From Telluria mixta (GTDB lineage Bacteria > Pseudomonadota > Gammaproteobacteria > Burkholderiales > Burkholderiaceae_D), in contig NZ_CP119520.1 in NCBI RefSeq assembly GCF_029223865.1, forward strand, positions 2,294,001-2,358,000: a DNA stretch of 64,000 nucleotides, in the 5' to 3' direction. Positions 42,498 through 53,354 of the stretch are shown piece by piece. The notes below the pieces were generated by a model. That model searched no databases. It had not been told where the DNA came from and saw nothing but the letters and a program-made list of their open reading frames with translations. Positions within the stretch are counted from its first letter, which is position 1; every line of letters begins with the position of its first letter. A program made the translations under genes and the position numbers.

Positions 42498-43709
42498 ATG
42501 ACCATCCTGATCAGGGCAAGGCATCTTGCCGGCATCCTTATTGGCTTTCTCGGCACGAGCGCCTTCGCGGCGGTCGTCGTTTTACCGAAGTACAACGTCA
42601 GCGTGAACGAGGTGTCGGTGTCCGGCTTTTCGTCCGGCGCCCACATGGCGGCGCAGATGCATTTCGCGTATTCGAAAACAGTGAAAAAGGGCGCGGGCAT
42701 CATCGCCGGCGGGCCGGTCTACTGTTCGCAGGGGAATGTCGCGATCTCGGTCGGCCCGTGCATGGCGAATACCGGCTCGCGCAATTTGCCGTATCTGATG
42801 TCGGTGGTGAATACGTGGTCGGGCAATGGCTATATCGACCCGACCAGCAATATGGCCGCGTCGAAGGTGTATCTGCTGTCCGGGACGATCGATTCCACGG
42901 TACGCCAGCCCGTCATGGATGATCTTAAAACGATGTACGGTGCGTACCTCCCGGCCGCCAATATCTATTACAAGAACAATCTCGCGGCCGAGCATTCGAT
43001 CCCGACGGATTTCTTCGGCAACGGCTGCGCCATCAACGGCAGTCCCTACGTCAACAACTGTAACTTCGATACGGCAGGCGAGATCCTGAAATGGATTTAC
43101 GGGCCGCTGAATCCCAAGAACGCGGGGACGTTAAGCGGCAGCTTCATCAACTTCGACCAGTCCGTTTTCTGGGGCAACTTCAATCCGAATTTTTATAGCA
43201 TGGCGAACAGCGGCTACGCGTACGTGCCGGCCAGCTGCGCCGGGGGACAGCCGTGCCGGCTGCACGTGGCCTTCCATGGCTGCCTGCAAAGCGCATCCGT
43301 CGTCGGCTCGGCGTTTTACCAGAACGCCGGCTATAACCGCTGGGCCGATACGAACAACATCGTCGTGCTGTACCCGCAAACGATCGTCACCGCCAACAAT
43401 CCGGGAGGATGCTGGGACTGGTGGGGGTATGAGGACGTGAATTTCCCGGCCAAGAGCGGCGGGCAGATGGTCGCCATCAAGACCATGATCGACAAGGTCG
43501 TCAGCGGCAACGCGGCGGCGCCGTTCACGTGCAGTCACTGGTATGCCAGCAATGTGTCGCACGTGTCGGCCGGCCGGGCTTATATCGGTGCGGATGGGCA
43601 GGTGTATGCGAAGAATTCGAACCAGTATCTCGGGTATTACATGGTGACCGCTTATACGGATGTGAGGCAGACGTCGGCGGGGTATTTCGCGTATGGAAGT
43701 TGTTCTTGA
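42498..43709 (+). CDS. secreted short-chain polyhydroxyalkanoate depolymerase (type-2 catalytic domain)
   Basis: The 403-residue protein has a signal peptide ending near GTSAFAA. The lipase-like nucleophile motif SGFSSGAHMAAQM sits close to the N-terminus, the order seen in type-2 extracellular PHB depolymerases. LHVAFHGCLQSAS has the conserved HGC stretch, and the C-terminal 60 residues, with CSHWYASNVSHVSAGRAY, look like a substrate-binding module. It would hydrolyse extracellular polyhydroxybutyrate. CGGAGA lies six bases before the ATG. A strong terminator follows the stop. Confidence 0.9.
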   Translation: MTILIRARHLAGILIGFLGTSAFAAVVVLPKYNVSVNEVSVSGFSSGAHMAAQMHFAYSKTVKKGAGIIAGGPVYCSQGNVAISVGPCMANTGSRNLPYLMSVVNTWSGNGYIDPTSNMAASKVYLLSGTIDSTVRQPVMDDLKTMYGAYLPAANIYYKNNLAAEHSIPTDFFGNGCAINGSPYVNNCNFDTAGEILKWIYGPLNPKNAGTLSGSFINFDQSVFWGNFNPNFYSMANSGYAYVPASCAGGQPCRLHVAFHGCLQSASVVGSAFYQNAGYNRWADTNNIVVLYPQTIVTANNPGGCWDWWGYEDVNFPAKSGGQMVAIKTMIDKVVSGNAAAPFTCSHWYASNVSHVSAGRAYIGADGQVYAKNSNQYLGYYMVTAYTDVRQTSAGYFAYGSCS

Positions 43710-43730
43710 AACACTTTAGTTACTCTGCAT

Positions 43731-43770
43731 GGCTGAAATCATGCGCAAAACGCGATTTCAGCCGTTATTT
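43731..43770 (+). terminator. rho-independent terminator after PHA depolymerase
   Basis: The perfect 10-base stem GGCTGAAATC / GATTTCAGCC has additional inner GCG/CGC pairs and is followed by the T-rich GTTATTTTTA. Confidence 0.88.
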
Positions 43771-43871
43771 TTACGATTAATTTGCATCTTTATGTAACAG
43801 GCTTTACGAGGTGTAAAGCGTGGTCCCGCACGATTCAGCTCAGCTATGATGGCGGCCCGCTCAGCTGTTTA

Positions 43872-43908
43872 GGCAACATTGTTGCTCACTTGACACTGGG
43901 CAACATTG
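43872..43908. promoter_or_regulatory. direct repeat GGCAACATTG flanking a TTGACA box
   Basis: Identical 10-mers at 43872-43881 and 43899-43908 (27 bases apart) bracket TTGACA at 43890-43895, just upstream of the acyltransferase start. This may be a regulator site. Confidence 0.35.
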
Positions 43909-43925
43909 AATGGCTGGGCTTGCAC

Positions 43926-45071
43926 ATGAAAGATTTGGGAGCATCCGGACCGAACGCGACGGTCCAAAAACAGTTTGGTTTGATCAACCTCTTGAAGGCC
44001 GGTGCGGCGCAACTGATCGTCCTGCACCACCTGGCGTTCTACGGTCCGATGGCCGACGCCGCGCGGCCGCTGATGCCGCCGATTATCGACTGGCTCGACC
44101 AGTACGGCCGCATCGCCGTCCAGGCCTTCCTCGTCATCAGCGGGTTCCTCGTCGCGAAATCGCTGTCGCCGTCCGGCATGCCCGGCATCGGCAATCCGCT
44201 GGGCACGATCTGGCGCCGCTATATCAAGCTGGCGCCGCCGTTCATCGTGGCCATGTTCCTGGCGATCGGCGCCTCCGCGCTCGCGCGCACGTGGATGGTC
44301 CACGATTCGATCTCCGCCCCGCCGGACATGTCCCAGCTGGCCGCGCACATCCTGCTGCTGCACGGCGTGCTGGGCTATGAATCGCTGTCCGCCGGTGCCT
44401 GGTATGTCGCCATCGATTTCCAGCTGTATGCGCTGATCACTTGCCTGCTGTGGCTGGGTGGACGCATCGCCGGCCACCGGGTCATGCCTTGGCTGATGCC
44501 GCTGCTGGTGACCTTGGGTGTGAGCATCTCGCTGCTGTACTTCAACCGCGACGCCGAATTCGACGTGTGGGCGCCGTACTTTTTCGGCAGCTATGGCCTC
44601 GGCATCCTCGCATGGTGGGCGAGCGATCCGCGCCGGCCGTTCATCGCGACATTCTCTCTCCTGTTGATGATGGTGGTGCCGGCCGTGCTGGCGCTGGAAC
44701 TGGATTTCCGGATCCGCATCGCAGTGGCGTCCGTCGTGGCCTGCTTCCTGTGCCTGTACGGCCGTACGCGGCTGAGCACGTACGCGAACTCGGGGTGGTC
44801 GGTCATCAATTACCTGGGCAAGATTTCCTATTCGATCTTCCTCGTGCACTTTCCGGTGTGCCTGGTCGTGAATGCGGCGTTCACGCGCTTCGTTCCGGAT
44901 GATGCTTATTTGCAAGGCGCAGGCGTCGTGTGGGCGTGGGCGGCCAGCGTCGCGTCCGGTGCCGTGTTCCATCACTGGGTCGAGGCGCCGCTGGGCCGTT
45001 TCCTGGCCGGGTTGGCGAAACCTGTCGTGGTCCGTTCGTTCGGCGCCAAGCCCGTGAGATTGCGGGGCTGA
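43926..45071 (+). CDS. acyltransferase-3 family membrane protein
   Basis: The 381-residue protein has about ten membrane segments. It carries the acyltransferase-3 pattern INLLKAGAAQLIVLHHLAFYG (central His-His), FLVISGFLVAKSL and a late GKISYSIFLVHFPVCLVV. Such proteins acylate surface sugars or peptidoglycan. The open frame extends to 43782 but that segment overlaps the terminator and promoter region, so 43926 is preferred. The ribosome-binding site is weak. It stands alone between terminators, so its target is unknown. Confidence 0.82.
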   Translation: MKDLGASGPNATVQKQFGLINLLKAGAAQLIVLHHLAFYGPMADAARPLMPPIIDWLDQYGRIAVQAFLVISGFLVAKSLSPSGMPGIGNPLGTIWRRYIKLAPPFIVAMFLAIGASALARTWMVHDSISAPPDMSQLAAHILLLHGVLGYESLSAGAWYVAIDFQLYALITCLLWLGGRIAGHRVMPWLMPLLVTLGVSISLLYFNRDAEFDVWAPYFFGSYGLGILAWWASDPRRPFIATFSLLLMMVVPAVLALELDFRIRIAVASVVACFLCLYGRTRLSTYANSGWSVINYLGKISYSIFLVHFPVCLVVNAAFTRFVPDDAYLQGAGVVWAWAASVASGAVFHHWVEAPLGRFLAGLAKPVVVRSFGAKPVRLRG

Positions 45072-45076
45072 AGTCG

Positions 45077-45106
45077 AAGTCAGCGCACGATTGCTGACTT
45101 TTATTT
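45077..45106 (+). terminator. rho-independent terminator after acyltransferase
   Basis: The stem AAGTCAGC / GCTGACTT has an 8-base loop and is followed by TTATTT, six bases after the stop. Confidence 0.8.
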
Positions 45107-45144
45107 GTGTTCAGGCTACGCTGTCACTACGAAACGAAGGTGAC

Positions 45145-45714
45145 ATGATGAACACGCAAATCCTGGCACTCGATATTGCAGGGAACCCGTTCGACTGGAT
45201 TGCGCCGGAGGACGCCATCCTGTACTACGCGCTCGGCAAAGTGGCCTGGGAACTGGGCGGCCGCGAATTCGTTTTCCGCGGCGGCTATTCCCGTGCGGGC
45301 GTGCAGTCGAAAATCGCCGTCAAGCCGATCATTGCCATCGCCGGCAGCGAAATCATGACGCGCATGTTCAGGACCGGCCTGCCGCTGACGCACCAGAACG
45401 ACCTGCTCTTCAAACGCGACCGCTATACCTGCGCCTATTGCGGCAATCGCTTCGCGCACAAGGAACTGTCGCGCGACCATATCCTGCCGAGGTCGCGCGG
45501 CGGCAAGGATACGTGGATGAATTGCGTGACCGCCTGCAAGCGCTGTAACCAGGAAAAGGGCAATCTGCTGGTCGAGCAATTCCGGCCGCTGATTTATGTG
45601 CCGTATGTGCCGTGTCGCGCGGAGCATTATCTGCTGAGCGGGCGGAATATCCTTGCGGATCAGCATGACTATCTGACGGCGCAGTTACCCAAGCACAGCC
45701 GGTTATTGAATTGA
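45145..45714 (+). CDS. HNH endonuclease
   Basis: The 189-residue protein carries the zinc-bound HNH fold: CAYCGNRF, LSRDHILPRSRGGKDTW and NCVTACKRCNQEKGN, that is two CxxC pairs with the DH and N/K residues of the catalytic strand. The N-terminal 90 residues have no recognisable domain. Adjacent ATGs at 45145 and 45148 share the AAGG upstream; either may be used. It resembles stand-alone HNH proteins of uncertain role; no methylase or toxin partner is adjacent. Confidence 0.88.
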   Translation: MMNTQILALDIAGNPFDWIAPEDAILYYALGKVAWELGGREFVFRGGYSRAGVQSKIAVKPIIAIAGSEIMTRMFRTGLPLTHQNDLLFKRDRYTCAYCGNRFAHKELSRDHILPRSRGGKDTWMNCVTACKRCNQEKGNLLVEQFRPLIYVPYVPCRAEHYLLSGRNILADQHDYLTAQLPKHSRLLN

Positions 45715-45754
45715 CGCTACTGTGCAAAAAACACAACATTGATGGTTTGATTGT

Positions 45755-45784
45755 TTGACAGGCAAGATCGAGGTAACGCAGAAT
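45755..45784 (+). promoter_or_regulatory. sigma70-type promoter for the rtcB leader
   Basis: TTGACA at 45755-45760 (perfect -35) is followed after 18 bases by CAGAAT at 45779-45784 (4/6 match to -10). Predicted transcription start is near 45791, about 220 bases before rtcB. Confidence 0.6.
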
Positions 45785-45820
45785 CGCACCTCATCGCTTC
45801 GATCAACCCATTTCTCAAGA

Positions 45821-45927
45821 AAGGAACGGCAATGCCACGTACGGCTATCGACAACACGCAAGACAGATAGCCCCGAGCACCGAGCTCGGGGCCAGGCACT
45901 TATGCCTCCTCGAGCCGGCCGTTCCTT
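45821..45927 (+). ncRNA. candidate structured leader RNA upstream of rtcB
   Basis: Several nested stems can form. P1 is AAGGAACGGC (45821-45830) with GCCGTTCCTT (45918-45927). P2 is GGCTATC (45843-45849) with GATAGCC (45866-45872). P3 is CCCCGAGC (45871-45878) with GCTCGGGG (45884-45891). P4 is AGGCA (45894-45898) with TGCCT (45903-45907). A terminator hairpin follows. P1 would hide the ribosome-binding site of a 12-codon ORF. I do not recognise it as a known riboswitch or sRNA class. Confidence 0.55.
45832..45870 (+). CDS. putative 12-residue leader peptide
   Basis: The ORF MPRTAIDNTQDR starts seven bases after AAGGA and ends exactly one base before the P3 hairpin. Position, ribosome-binding site and the following mutually exclusive hairpins are those of an attenuation leader peptide. 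No run of one amino acid points to a particular tRNA. Existence of the peptide is inferred. Confidence 0.4.
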   Translation: MPRTAIDNTQDR

Positions 45928-45932
45928 CAGAG

Positions 45933-45961
45933 CCCCGGCGAGGACACTCGCCGGGGTTTTT
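45933..45961 (+). terminator. rho-independent terminator in the rtcB leader
   Basis: The perfect 10-base stem CCCCGGCGAG / CTCGCCGGGG has a GACA loop and is followed by TTTTT. Lying after the leader and before rtcB, it could cap a small RNA or attenuate rtcB. Its 5' arm can instead pair with the 3' arm of P3 (45887-45892 with 45932-45937). Confidence 0.9.
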
Positions 45962-46009
45962 GCTTTTCAGAGCAAGAACGCCGGCATGACGAATCTTTTA
46001 GGACAAGTT

Positions 46010-47218
46010 ATGCCCATCGTACAAACACTGCACAAGGGACGTGTCCCGGTGCACATCTATACGGACGACATCGACCACGCGGCGCTGCAGCAATTGCTGA
46101 ACATCGCCAAGCTGCCGATCGTCCATCCGCACGTCGCGGCGATGCCCGACGTGCACGCTGGTGTCGGCGCGACCGTCGGCAGCGTGATCCCGACGCAGTC
46201 CGCGATCATTCCCGCCGCCGTTGGTGTCGACATCGGCTGCGGCATGAATGCCGTGCGCACGACGCTTACGGCGAGCCAGTTGCCGGATGGCCTGGCCCGC
46301 CTGCGCAGCGCCATCGAAGCGGCCGTGCCGGTCGGCTTCGGGCAGCATGCCTGGGACAAGGTGCGTGGTTCGGCCCATGCCCGCGTCGGACGGCCGCTCA
46401 ATGACCGGCTGGATGTCATCGTCGGCAAGCACGGCGGCATCATGAAGATGCAGCAGAAGTTTGCACAGACGTGGATCTGCCAGTTGGGCACGCTCGGCGG
46501 CGGCAATCACTTCATCGAGATCTGTCTCGACGAAGAACAGCGCGTCTGGATCATGCTGCACTCCGGTTCGCGCGGCATCGGCAACGTCATCGGCCGCTAT
46601 TTCATCGCGGCGGCGCGCAAGGACATGCAGCGTCACCAGATCCATCTGCCGGACAAGGACCTGTCCTATTTCAGCGAGGGATCGACGCTGTTCGACGACT
46701 ACATCGAAGCTGTCGAGTGGGCGCAGGATTACGCGCTCATCAACCGCCGCGAAATGATGCGCCGGGTCGTCGACGTGCTTGCACAGCATGTCCCGCCGTT
46801 CAAGCTCGATGGCGAAGCGATCAATTGCCACCACAACTATGTGGCACGCGAATCGCACGGCGGCGAGCGCCTGTTCGTCACGCGCAAGGGCGCGATCTCG
46901 GCGCGTGAAGGCGAGCTCGGCATCATCCCCGGCAGCATGGGCGCGAAGAGCTACATCGTGCGCGGCAAGGGTAATCCGGAATCGTTCTGCTCATGCTCGC
47001 ACGGCGCGGGACGCCACATGAGCCGCAGCGAGGCCAAGCGCAAGTTCGACCGTTTCGACCTGGCGGCGCAGACGGAAGGCATCGAATGCCGCAAGGACGG
47101 TGGCGTGGTCGACGAGATTCCGGCGGCCTACAAGGACATCGACAAGGTCATGGCGCATCAGACGGATCTGGTCGAGGTCGTGCAAACGCTGCGCCAGGTG
47201 GTGTGCATCAAGGGGTAA
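46010..47218 (+). CDS. rtcB: RNA-splicing ligase RtcB
   Basis: The GTP- and Mn-dependent ligase joins RNA 2',3'-cyclic phosphate or 3'-phosphate ends to 5'-OH ends. The 402-residue product carries the metal/guanylylation motifs PHVAAMPDVHAGVGATVGSV, AAVGVDIGCGMNAVRTTL, LGTLGGGNHFIEI, HSGSRGIGN and FCSCSHGAGRHMSRSEAK, the last with the His that becomes guanylylated. The start at 46010 follows AGGA by seven bases and matches the usual RtcB N-terminus; 45986 is an in-frame alternative. No rtcA or sigma54-type RtcR regulator is adjacent; control may be by the leader. Confidence 0.96.
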   Translation: MPIVQTLHKGRVPVHIYTDDIDHAALQQLLNIAKLPIVHPHVAAMPDVHAGVGATVGSVIPTQSAIIPAAVGVDIGCGMNAVRTTLTASQLPDGLARLRSAIEAAVPVGFGQHAWDKVRGSAHARVGRPLNDRLDVIVGKHGGIMKMQQKFAQTWICQLGTLGGGNHFIEICLDEEQRVWIMLHSGSRGIGNVIGRYFIAAARKDMQRHQIHLPDKDLSYFSEGSTLFDDYIEAVEWAQDYALINRREMMRRVVDVLAQHVPPFKLDGEAINCHHNYVARESHGGERLFVTRKGAISAREGELGIIPGSMGAKSYIVRGKGNPESFCSCSHGAGRHMSRSEAKRKFDRFDLAAQTEGIECRKDGGVVDEIPAAYKDIDKVMAHQTDLVEVVQTLRQVVCIKG

Positions 47219-47221
47219 GAC

Positions 47222-47383
47222 ATGAAGATCAAATCGATCAAGCCGCGTAATCCGCATGCGGTCGCGGCTAAACAGCGCAATGCGGGTGCGCATGGGGCGT
47301 ATCAGGCGGGGCGCAGGCAGCGTCGTACGGAGAAGCAGGCGCTGCGCGCATGGGTCATCGACGAATATAGAAAAGAAGAATGA
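47222..47383 (+). CDS. 53-residue basic protein
   Basis: The ATG is three bases after the rtcB stop, and the TGA overlaps the ATG of the NADAR gene, so the three genes form one unit. The product is strongly basic (about 16 Lys/Arg), with KIKSIKPRNPHAVAAKQRNA followed by a Gly/Gln/Arg-rich stretch, which suggests RNA binding. Family not recognised. Codon use and tight spacing support it as real. Confidence 0.65.
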   Translation: MKIKSIKPRNPHAVAAKQRNAGAHGAYQAGRRQRRTEKQALRAWVIDEYRKEE

Positions 47384-47937
47384 GGTATCTGATGGACGAC
47401 ACGCAATTTCTCGAAGATTTACGCCGAAGACACCTTGCTGGCGAGGCATTGAAGTATCTCTTTTTCTGGGGACACCAACCAGGAAAGGCAGGCATTACCT
47501 CGTCCTGTTTTAGTCAGTGGTACGAGGCACCGTTCGTGATAGATGGGCAGCGCTACGCCACGGCCGAGCATTACATGATGGCAGAAAAGGCGGTGCTGTT
47601 CGGTGATCCCTCGGCACGAGTACGTGTACTGCAAGCTCCTACGCCAGGTGCGGCGAAAGCGCTAGGCCGAAGCGTATCTGGATTTGATGAGGCAGTCTGG
47701 GTCGAACATCGCTTTTCGATTGTCGTTCGGGCCAATCAGGCCAAGTTCACGCAAAATCCGGAGCTTGGCATTTTTCTGAAACAGAGCGGGGCACGCATTC
47801 TCGTCGAAGCGAGTCCGGTCGATAGCATCTGGGGCATCGGTCTTGCTCAAGATGATGAGAGAGCGAAGAACCCGAGCCAGTGGTTGGGTTTGAATCTCCT
47901 TGGTTTCGCACTGATGGAGATTCGAAATGGCCTCTAG
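47380..47937 (+). CDS. NADAR-domain protein (YbiA/RibX-like)
   Basis: The 185-residue product matches the NADAR fold: FFWGHQPGKAGITSSCFSQW, TAEHYMMAEKAVLFGD, KALGRSV and a C-terminal NPSQWLGLNLLGFALMEIR. Family members hydrolyse N-glycosidic bonds of riboflavin intermediates (YbiA) or remove ADP-ribose from guanine in DNA. Which applies here is unclear. The start overlaps the stop of the small basic gene. Its base composition is lower in GC than its neighbours, consistent with acquisition. A bidirectional terminator separates it from gyrB. Confidence 0.88.
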   Translation: MRYLMDDTQFLEDLRRRHLAGEALKYLFFWGHQPGKAGITSSCFSQWYEAPFVIDGQRYATAEHYMMAEKAVLFGDPSARVRVLQAPTPGAAKALGRSVSGFDEAVWVEHRFSIVVRANQAKFTQNPELGIFLKQSGARILVEASPVDSIWGIGLAQDDERAKNPSQWLGLNLLGFALMEIRNGL

Positions 47938-47954
47938 TGCGCCTCTAAAGTAAA

Positions 47955-47980
47955 ACGGCCAACCTTGTTCGGTTGGCCGT
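47955..47980. terminator. bidirectional terminator between NADAR gene and gyrB
   Basis: The perfect 10-base stem ACGGCCAACC / GGTTGGCCGT has a TTGTTC loop. The run of A on the left gives a U tract for gyrB on the minus strand; TCATTT lies on the right. Confidence 0.82.
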
Positions 47981-48000
47981 TCATTTGGATACCAGCGACG

Positions 48001-50692
<2,692 letters not shown>

Positions 50693-50744
50693 TTACTGCT
50701 TGAATCCCCGCATACAGGACGAATATATGGACGTTTCGCCCTAA

Positions 50745-51851
50745 TTAAATACGCATCGGCATGACGACATACTTGAAGTCGCCATTTTCCGGAATCGACA
50801 TCAGCGCCGACGAATTCGAATCGCCCAGCGAGATATTCACCTGGTCGCACTTCAGGTTGTTCAGCACGTCCAGCAGGTACGTGACGTTGAAACCGATGTC
50901 GATCGTGTCGCCGCCGTAGTCGATTTCCAGTTCTTCCACCGCTTCCTCCTGGTCGGCGTTGGTCGAGCTGATCTTCATCGAGCCCGGGGCGATCATGCAG
51001 CGCACGCCCTTGAACTTGTCGCTCGTCATGATCGCGGCGCGCTGCAGCGAGCGCAGCAGTTCGTCGCGGCTGATCGTGAAGTCGTTCTTGTAGCCCTTCG
51101 GGATCACGCGGGTGTAATCCGGGAACTTGCCTTCGACCAGCTTCGAGACGAGCTCGATGTCGGCGAACGTCAGCTTGACCTGCGAGGCGGCGATGTCCAG
51201 GCGGACTTCGTCGTCGCTTTCTTCCAGCAGGCGCTGCAGTTCCAGGATGGTCTTGCGCGGGATGATGACTTCCTGGCGTTCGAACGTTTGTTCCGCCGTC
51301 ACCTGGGAGAATGCCAGGCGGTGGCCGTCGGTGGCGACGGCGATCACGTTGTTACCGTCCAGCACCAGCAGCAGGCCGTTCAGGTAGTAGCGGATGTCTT
51401 GCTGGGCCATCGCGAAGTGCACCATGTTGAACAGGTGCTTCAGCGTTTTCTGCGGCAGCGTGACGGTCGCGTTGTAGGTGTCGGCCACGGACACGGTCGG
51501 GAATTCCTCGGCCGCCAGCGTCTGCAGTGCGAAGCGCGACTTGCCGCTCTGGACGGTCAGGCGCTTGTTCAGCAGGGTCATCGTGACGTCGCCCGATTCC
51601 GGCAGGGCGCGCAGGATGTCGAGCAGCTTGCGCGCCGCGACAGTCGTGCCGGTCTCTTCAGGGCCCGAACCGATGTTGGCCAGGGTCGTGATCTGCACCT
51701 CGGTGTCGGTCGACAGGAACGAGACGCTCTCGCCATTCTTGCGGATGAGGATATTGGCCAGAATCGGCATGGTGTGCCGACGCTCGACAATACCACTCAC
51801 GATCTGCAGTGGCCGGAGAAGCGTGTCTCGGGTGGATTTGACCAGTTGCAT
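50745..51851 (-). CDS. dnaN: DNA polymerase III beta sliding clamp
   Basis: The 368-residue clamp has the usual length and three-fold domain repeat. It opens MQLVKSTRDTLLRPLQIVSG, with RRHTMPILANILI close behind, and ends with FKYVVMPMRI, the conserved clamp C-terminus. It forms the dimeric ring that tethers polymerase III. It lies 90 bases after dnaA. Confidence 0.98.
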   Translation of the reverse strand: MQLVKSTRDTLLRPLQIVSGIVERRHTMPILANILIRKNGESVSFLSTDTEVQITTLANIGSGPEETGTTVAARKLLDILRALPESGDVTMTLLNKRLTVQSGKSRFALQTLAAEEFPTVSVADTYNATVTLPQKTLKHLFNMVHFAMAQQDIRYYLNGLLLVLDGNNVIAVATDGHRLAFSQVTAEQTFERQEVIIPRKTILELQRLLEESDDEVRLDIAASQVKLTFADIELVSKLVEGKFPDYTRVIPKGYKNDFTISRDELLRSLQRAAIMTSDKFKGVRCMIAPGSMKISSTNADQEEAVEELEIDYGGDTIDIGFNVTYLLDVLNNLKCDQVNISLGDSNSSALMSIPENGDFKYVVMPMRI

Positions 51852-51941
51852 AAATATCCTCGGTTATGGGTAAAAATGTTGTTCGTGCAATATTTTGCCA
51901 GAAATCATCGGGGGCACAGCCTTTTCCCCCGCGTTCACGCA

Positions 51942-53354
51942 TCAGCCTTTCAGGGTCTGTTCCAGCACGTGCAATTCGTGGTTGCACTCGGCGTTCTTGG
52001 TGCGGTCCTGGGCGATCTTGCGGACTGCGTGCAGCACCGTCGTATGGTCGCGGCCGCCGAACAGTTCGCCGATTTCCGGCAGACTCTTCTGCGTCAGCTC
52101 TTTCGCCAGGTACATCGCGATCTGGCGCGGACGCGCGATGTTGGCCGGGCGGCGTTTCGAATACATGTCTGCGACCTTGATGTTGAAGAAATCGGCCACG
52201 GTCTTCTGGATGTTTTCCACGGAGATCTGGCGGTTCTGCACGGACAGCAGGTCTTTCAGTGCTTCCTTCACGACGTCGATCGTGATGTCCTTGCCGTGGA
52301 AGCGCGAGTACGCGAGGATTTTCCTCAACGCGCCTTCCAGTTCACGCACGTTCGAGCGCAGGTGTTTCGCGACGAAGAAGGCGACGTCGTCGTTCAGCAT
52401 CACGCCTTCCGATTCCGCCTTCTTCATCAGGATCGCCACGCGCATTTCCAGTTCCGGCGGTTCGATCGCGACCGTCAGGCCCGAGTCGAAGCGCGAGATC
52501 AGGCGGTCGTCCATGCCGGTGATCTCTTTCGGATAGGTATCCGACGTGATGATGATCTGCTTTTTCGCTGCGATCAGTGCCTCGAACGCATAGAAGAATT
52601 CTTCCTGCGTGCGGCTCTTGCCACCGAAGAATTGAATATCGTCGATGAGCAGCATGTCCAGCGAGTGATAGTAATGCTTGAAGTCGTCGAAGCCTTTGCG
52701 CTGGTACGCGGTCACGACGTCGCGCACGTACTGTTCCGCGTGGATATAGCGGATGCGCGCGCCCGGCTGGTCGGCCATCACCTGGTTGCCGATCGCGTGG
52801 ATCAAGTGCGTTTTACCGAGGCCCACGCCGCCGTAGAAGAACAGCGGGTTGTACGAGACGCCCGGGTTGTTGGCGACCTGGATCGCAGCGGCGCGCGCCA
52901 GCTGGTTCGCCTTACCGGTCACGAAGTTCTCGAACGTGAGGTCCGGGTTGACGCGGCTCTGCTCGCGGCGCGGATTGTTCGCGATGACATTGTCCGGCGT
53001 GACGACAGGCATCTCCGGCACGGTCTTGTCGGCGGCGGCGTTGATGCCCAGCGCACCGCTGCTGGACGGCATCGGGGCAGGGGCCGACGATGCCGGTTTC
53101 TTCGGCGCGCTGTTCTTCGGGTCGAGCACGAACTGCACGTCGACCGGCCGCTGATAATGCTCGGACGCCAGCGCGGTGATGCGGTTGGCGAATTGCGACT
53201 TCACCCAGTCGAGCTTGAAGCGATTGGGCGCCGCAATGCGCAGCTTGCCGTCCTCGTAGTCGAGGGCGACAAGTGGTTTGATCCACGCGGTATATTGCTG
53301 CGGTGTCAGCTCGAGCTCCAACTGGTTGGAACAGGTCTGCCAAAAGTTATCCAT
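51942..53354 (-). CDS. dnaA: chromosomal replication initiator DnaA
   Basis: The 470-residue initiator has four domains. Domain I is [20 protein letters not shown], followed by a Pro/Ser/Ala-rich linker (about 80-130). The AAA+ domain has Walker [17 protein letters not shown] and Walker [10 protein letters not shown]. The C-terminal DNA-binding domain carries the signature [17 protein letters not shown] DnaA box overlaps its own start codon, consistent with autoregulation. Confidence 0.98.
   Translation of the reverse strand: MDNFWQTCSNQLELELTPQQYTAWIKPLVALDYEDGKLRIAAPNRFKLDWVKSQFANRITALASEHYQRPVDVQFVLDPKNSAPKKPASSAPAPMPSSSGALGINAAADKTVPEMPVVTPDNVIANNPRREQSRVNPDLTFENFVTGKANQLARAAAIQVANNPGVSYNPLFFYGGVGLGKTHLIHAIGNQVMADQPGARIRYIHAEQYVRDVVTAYQRKGFDDFKHYYHSLDMLLIDDIQFFGGKSRTQEEFFYAFEALIAAKKQIIITSDTYPKEITGMDDRLISRFDSGLTVAIEPPELEMRVAILMKKAESEGVMLNDDVAFFVAKHLRSNVRELEGALRKILAYSRFHGKDITIDVVKEALKDLLSVQNRQISVENIQKTVADFFNIKVADMYSKRRPANIARPRQIAMYLAKELTQKSLPEIGELFGGRDHTTVLHAVRKIAQDRTKNAECNHELHVLEQTLKG

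Noticed and set aside
43782..43925. N-terminal extension of the acyltransferase
   Set aside because: Would begin in the terminator tail and include inverted and direct repeats typical of control DNA.
45717..45899. 60-codon minus-strand frame with AGGAGG before a GTG start
   Set aside because: The ribosome-binding site is good but the frame lies antisense to the rtcB leader stems, whose palindromes explain the motif; no recognisable protein features.
45821..45930. tRNA-like or Y-RNA-like molecule in the rtcB leader
   Set aside because: Closed outer stem with three inner hairpins suggests a cloverleaf, but at 107 bases it is too long and has no T-loop GTTCRA motif or CCA end.
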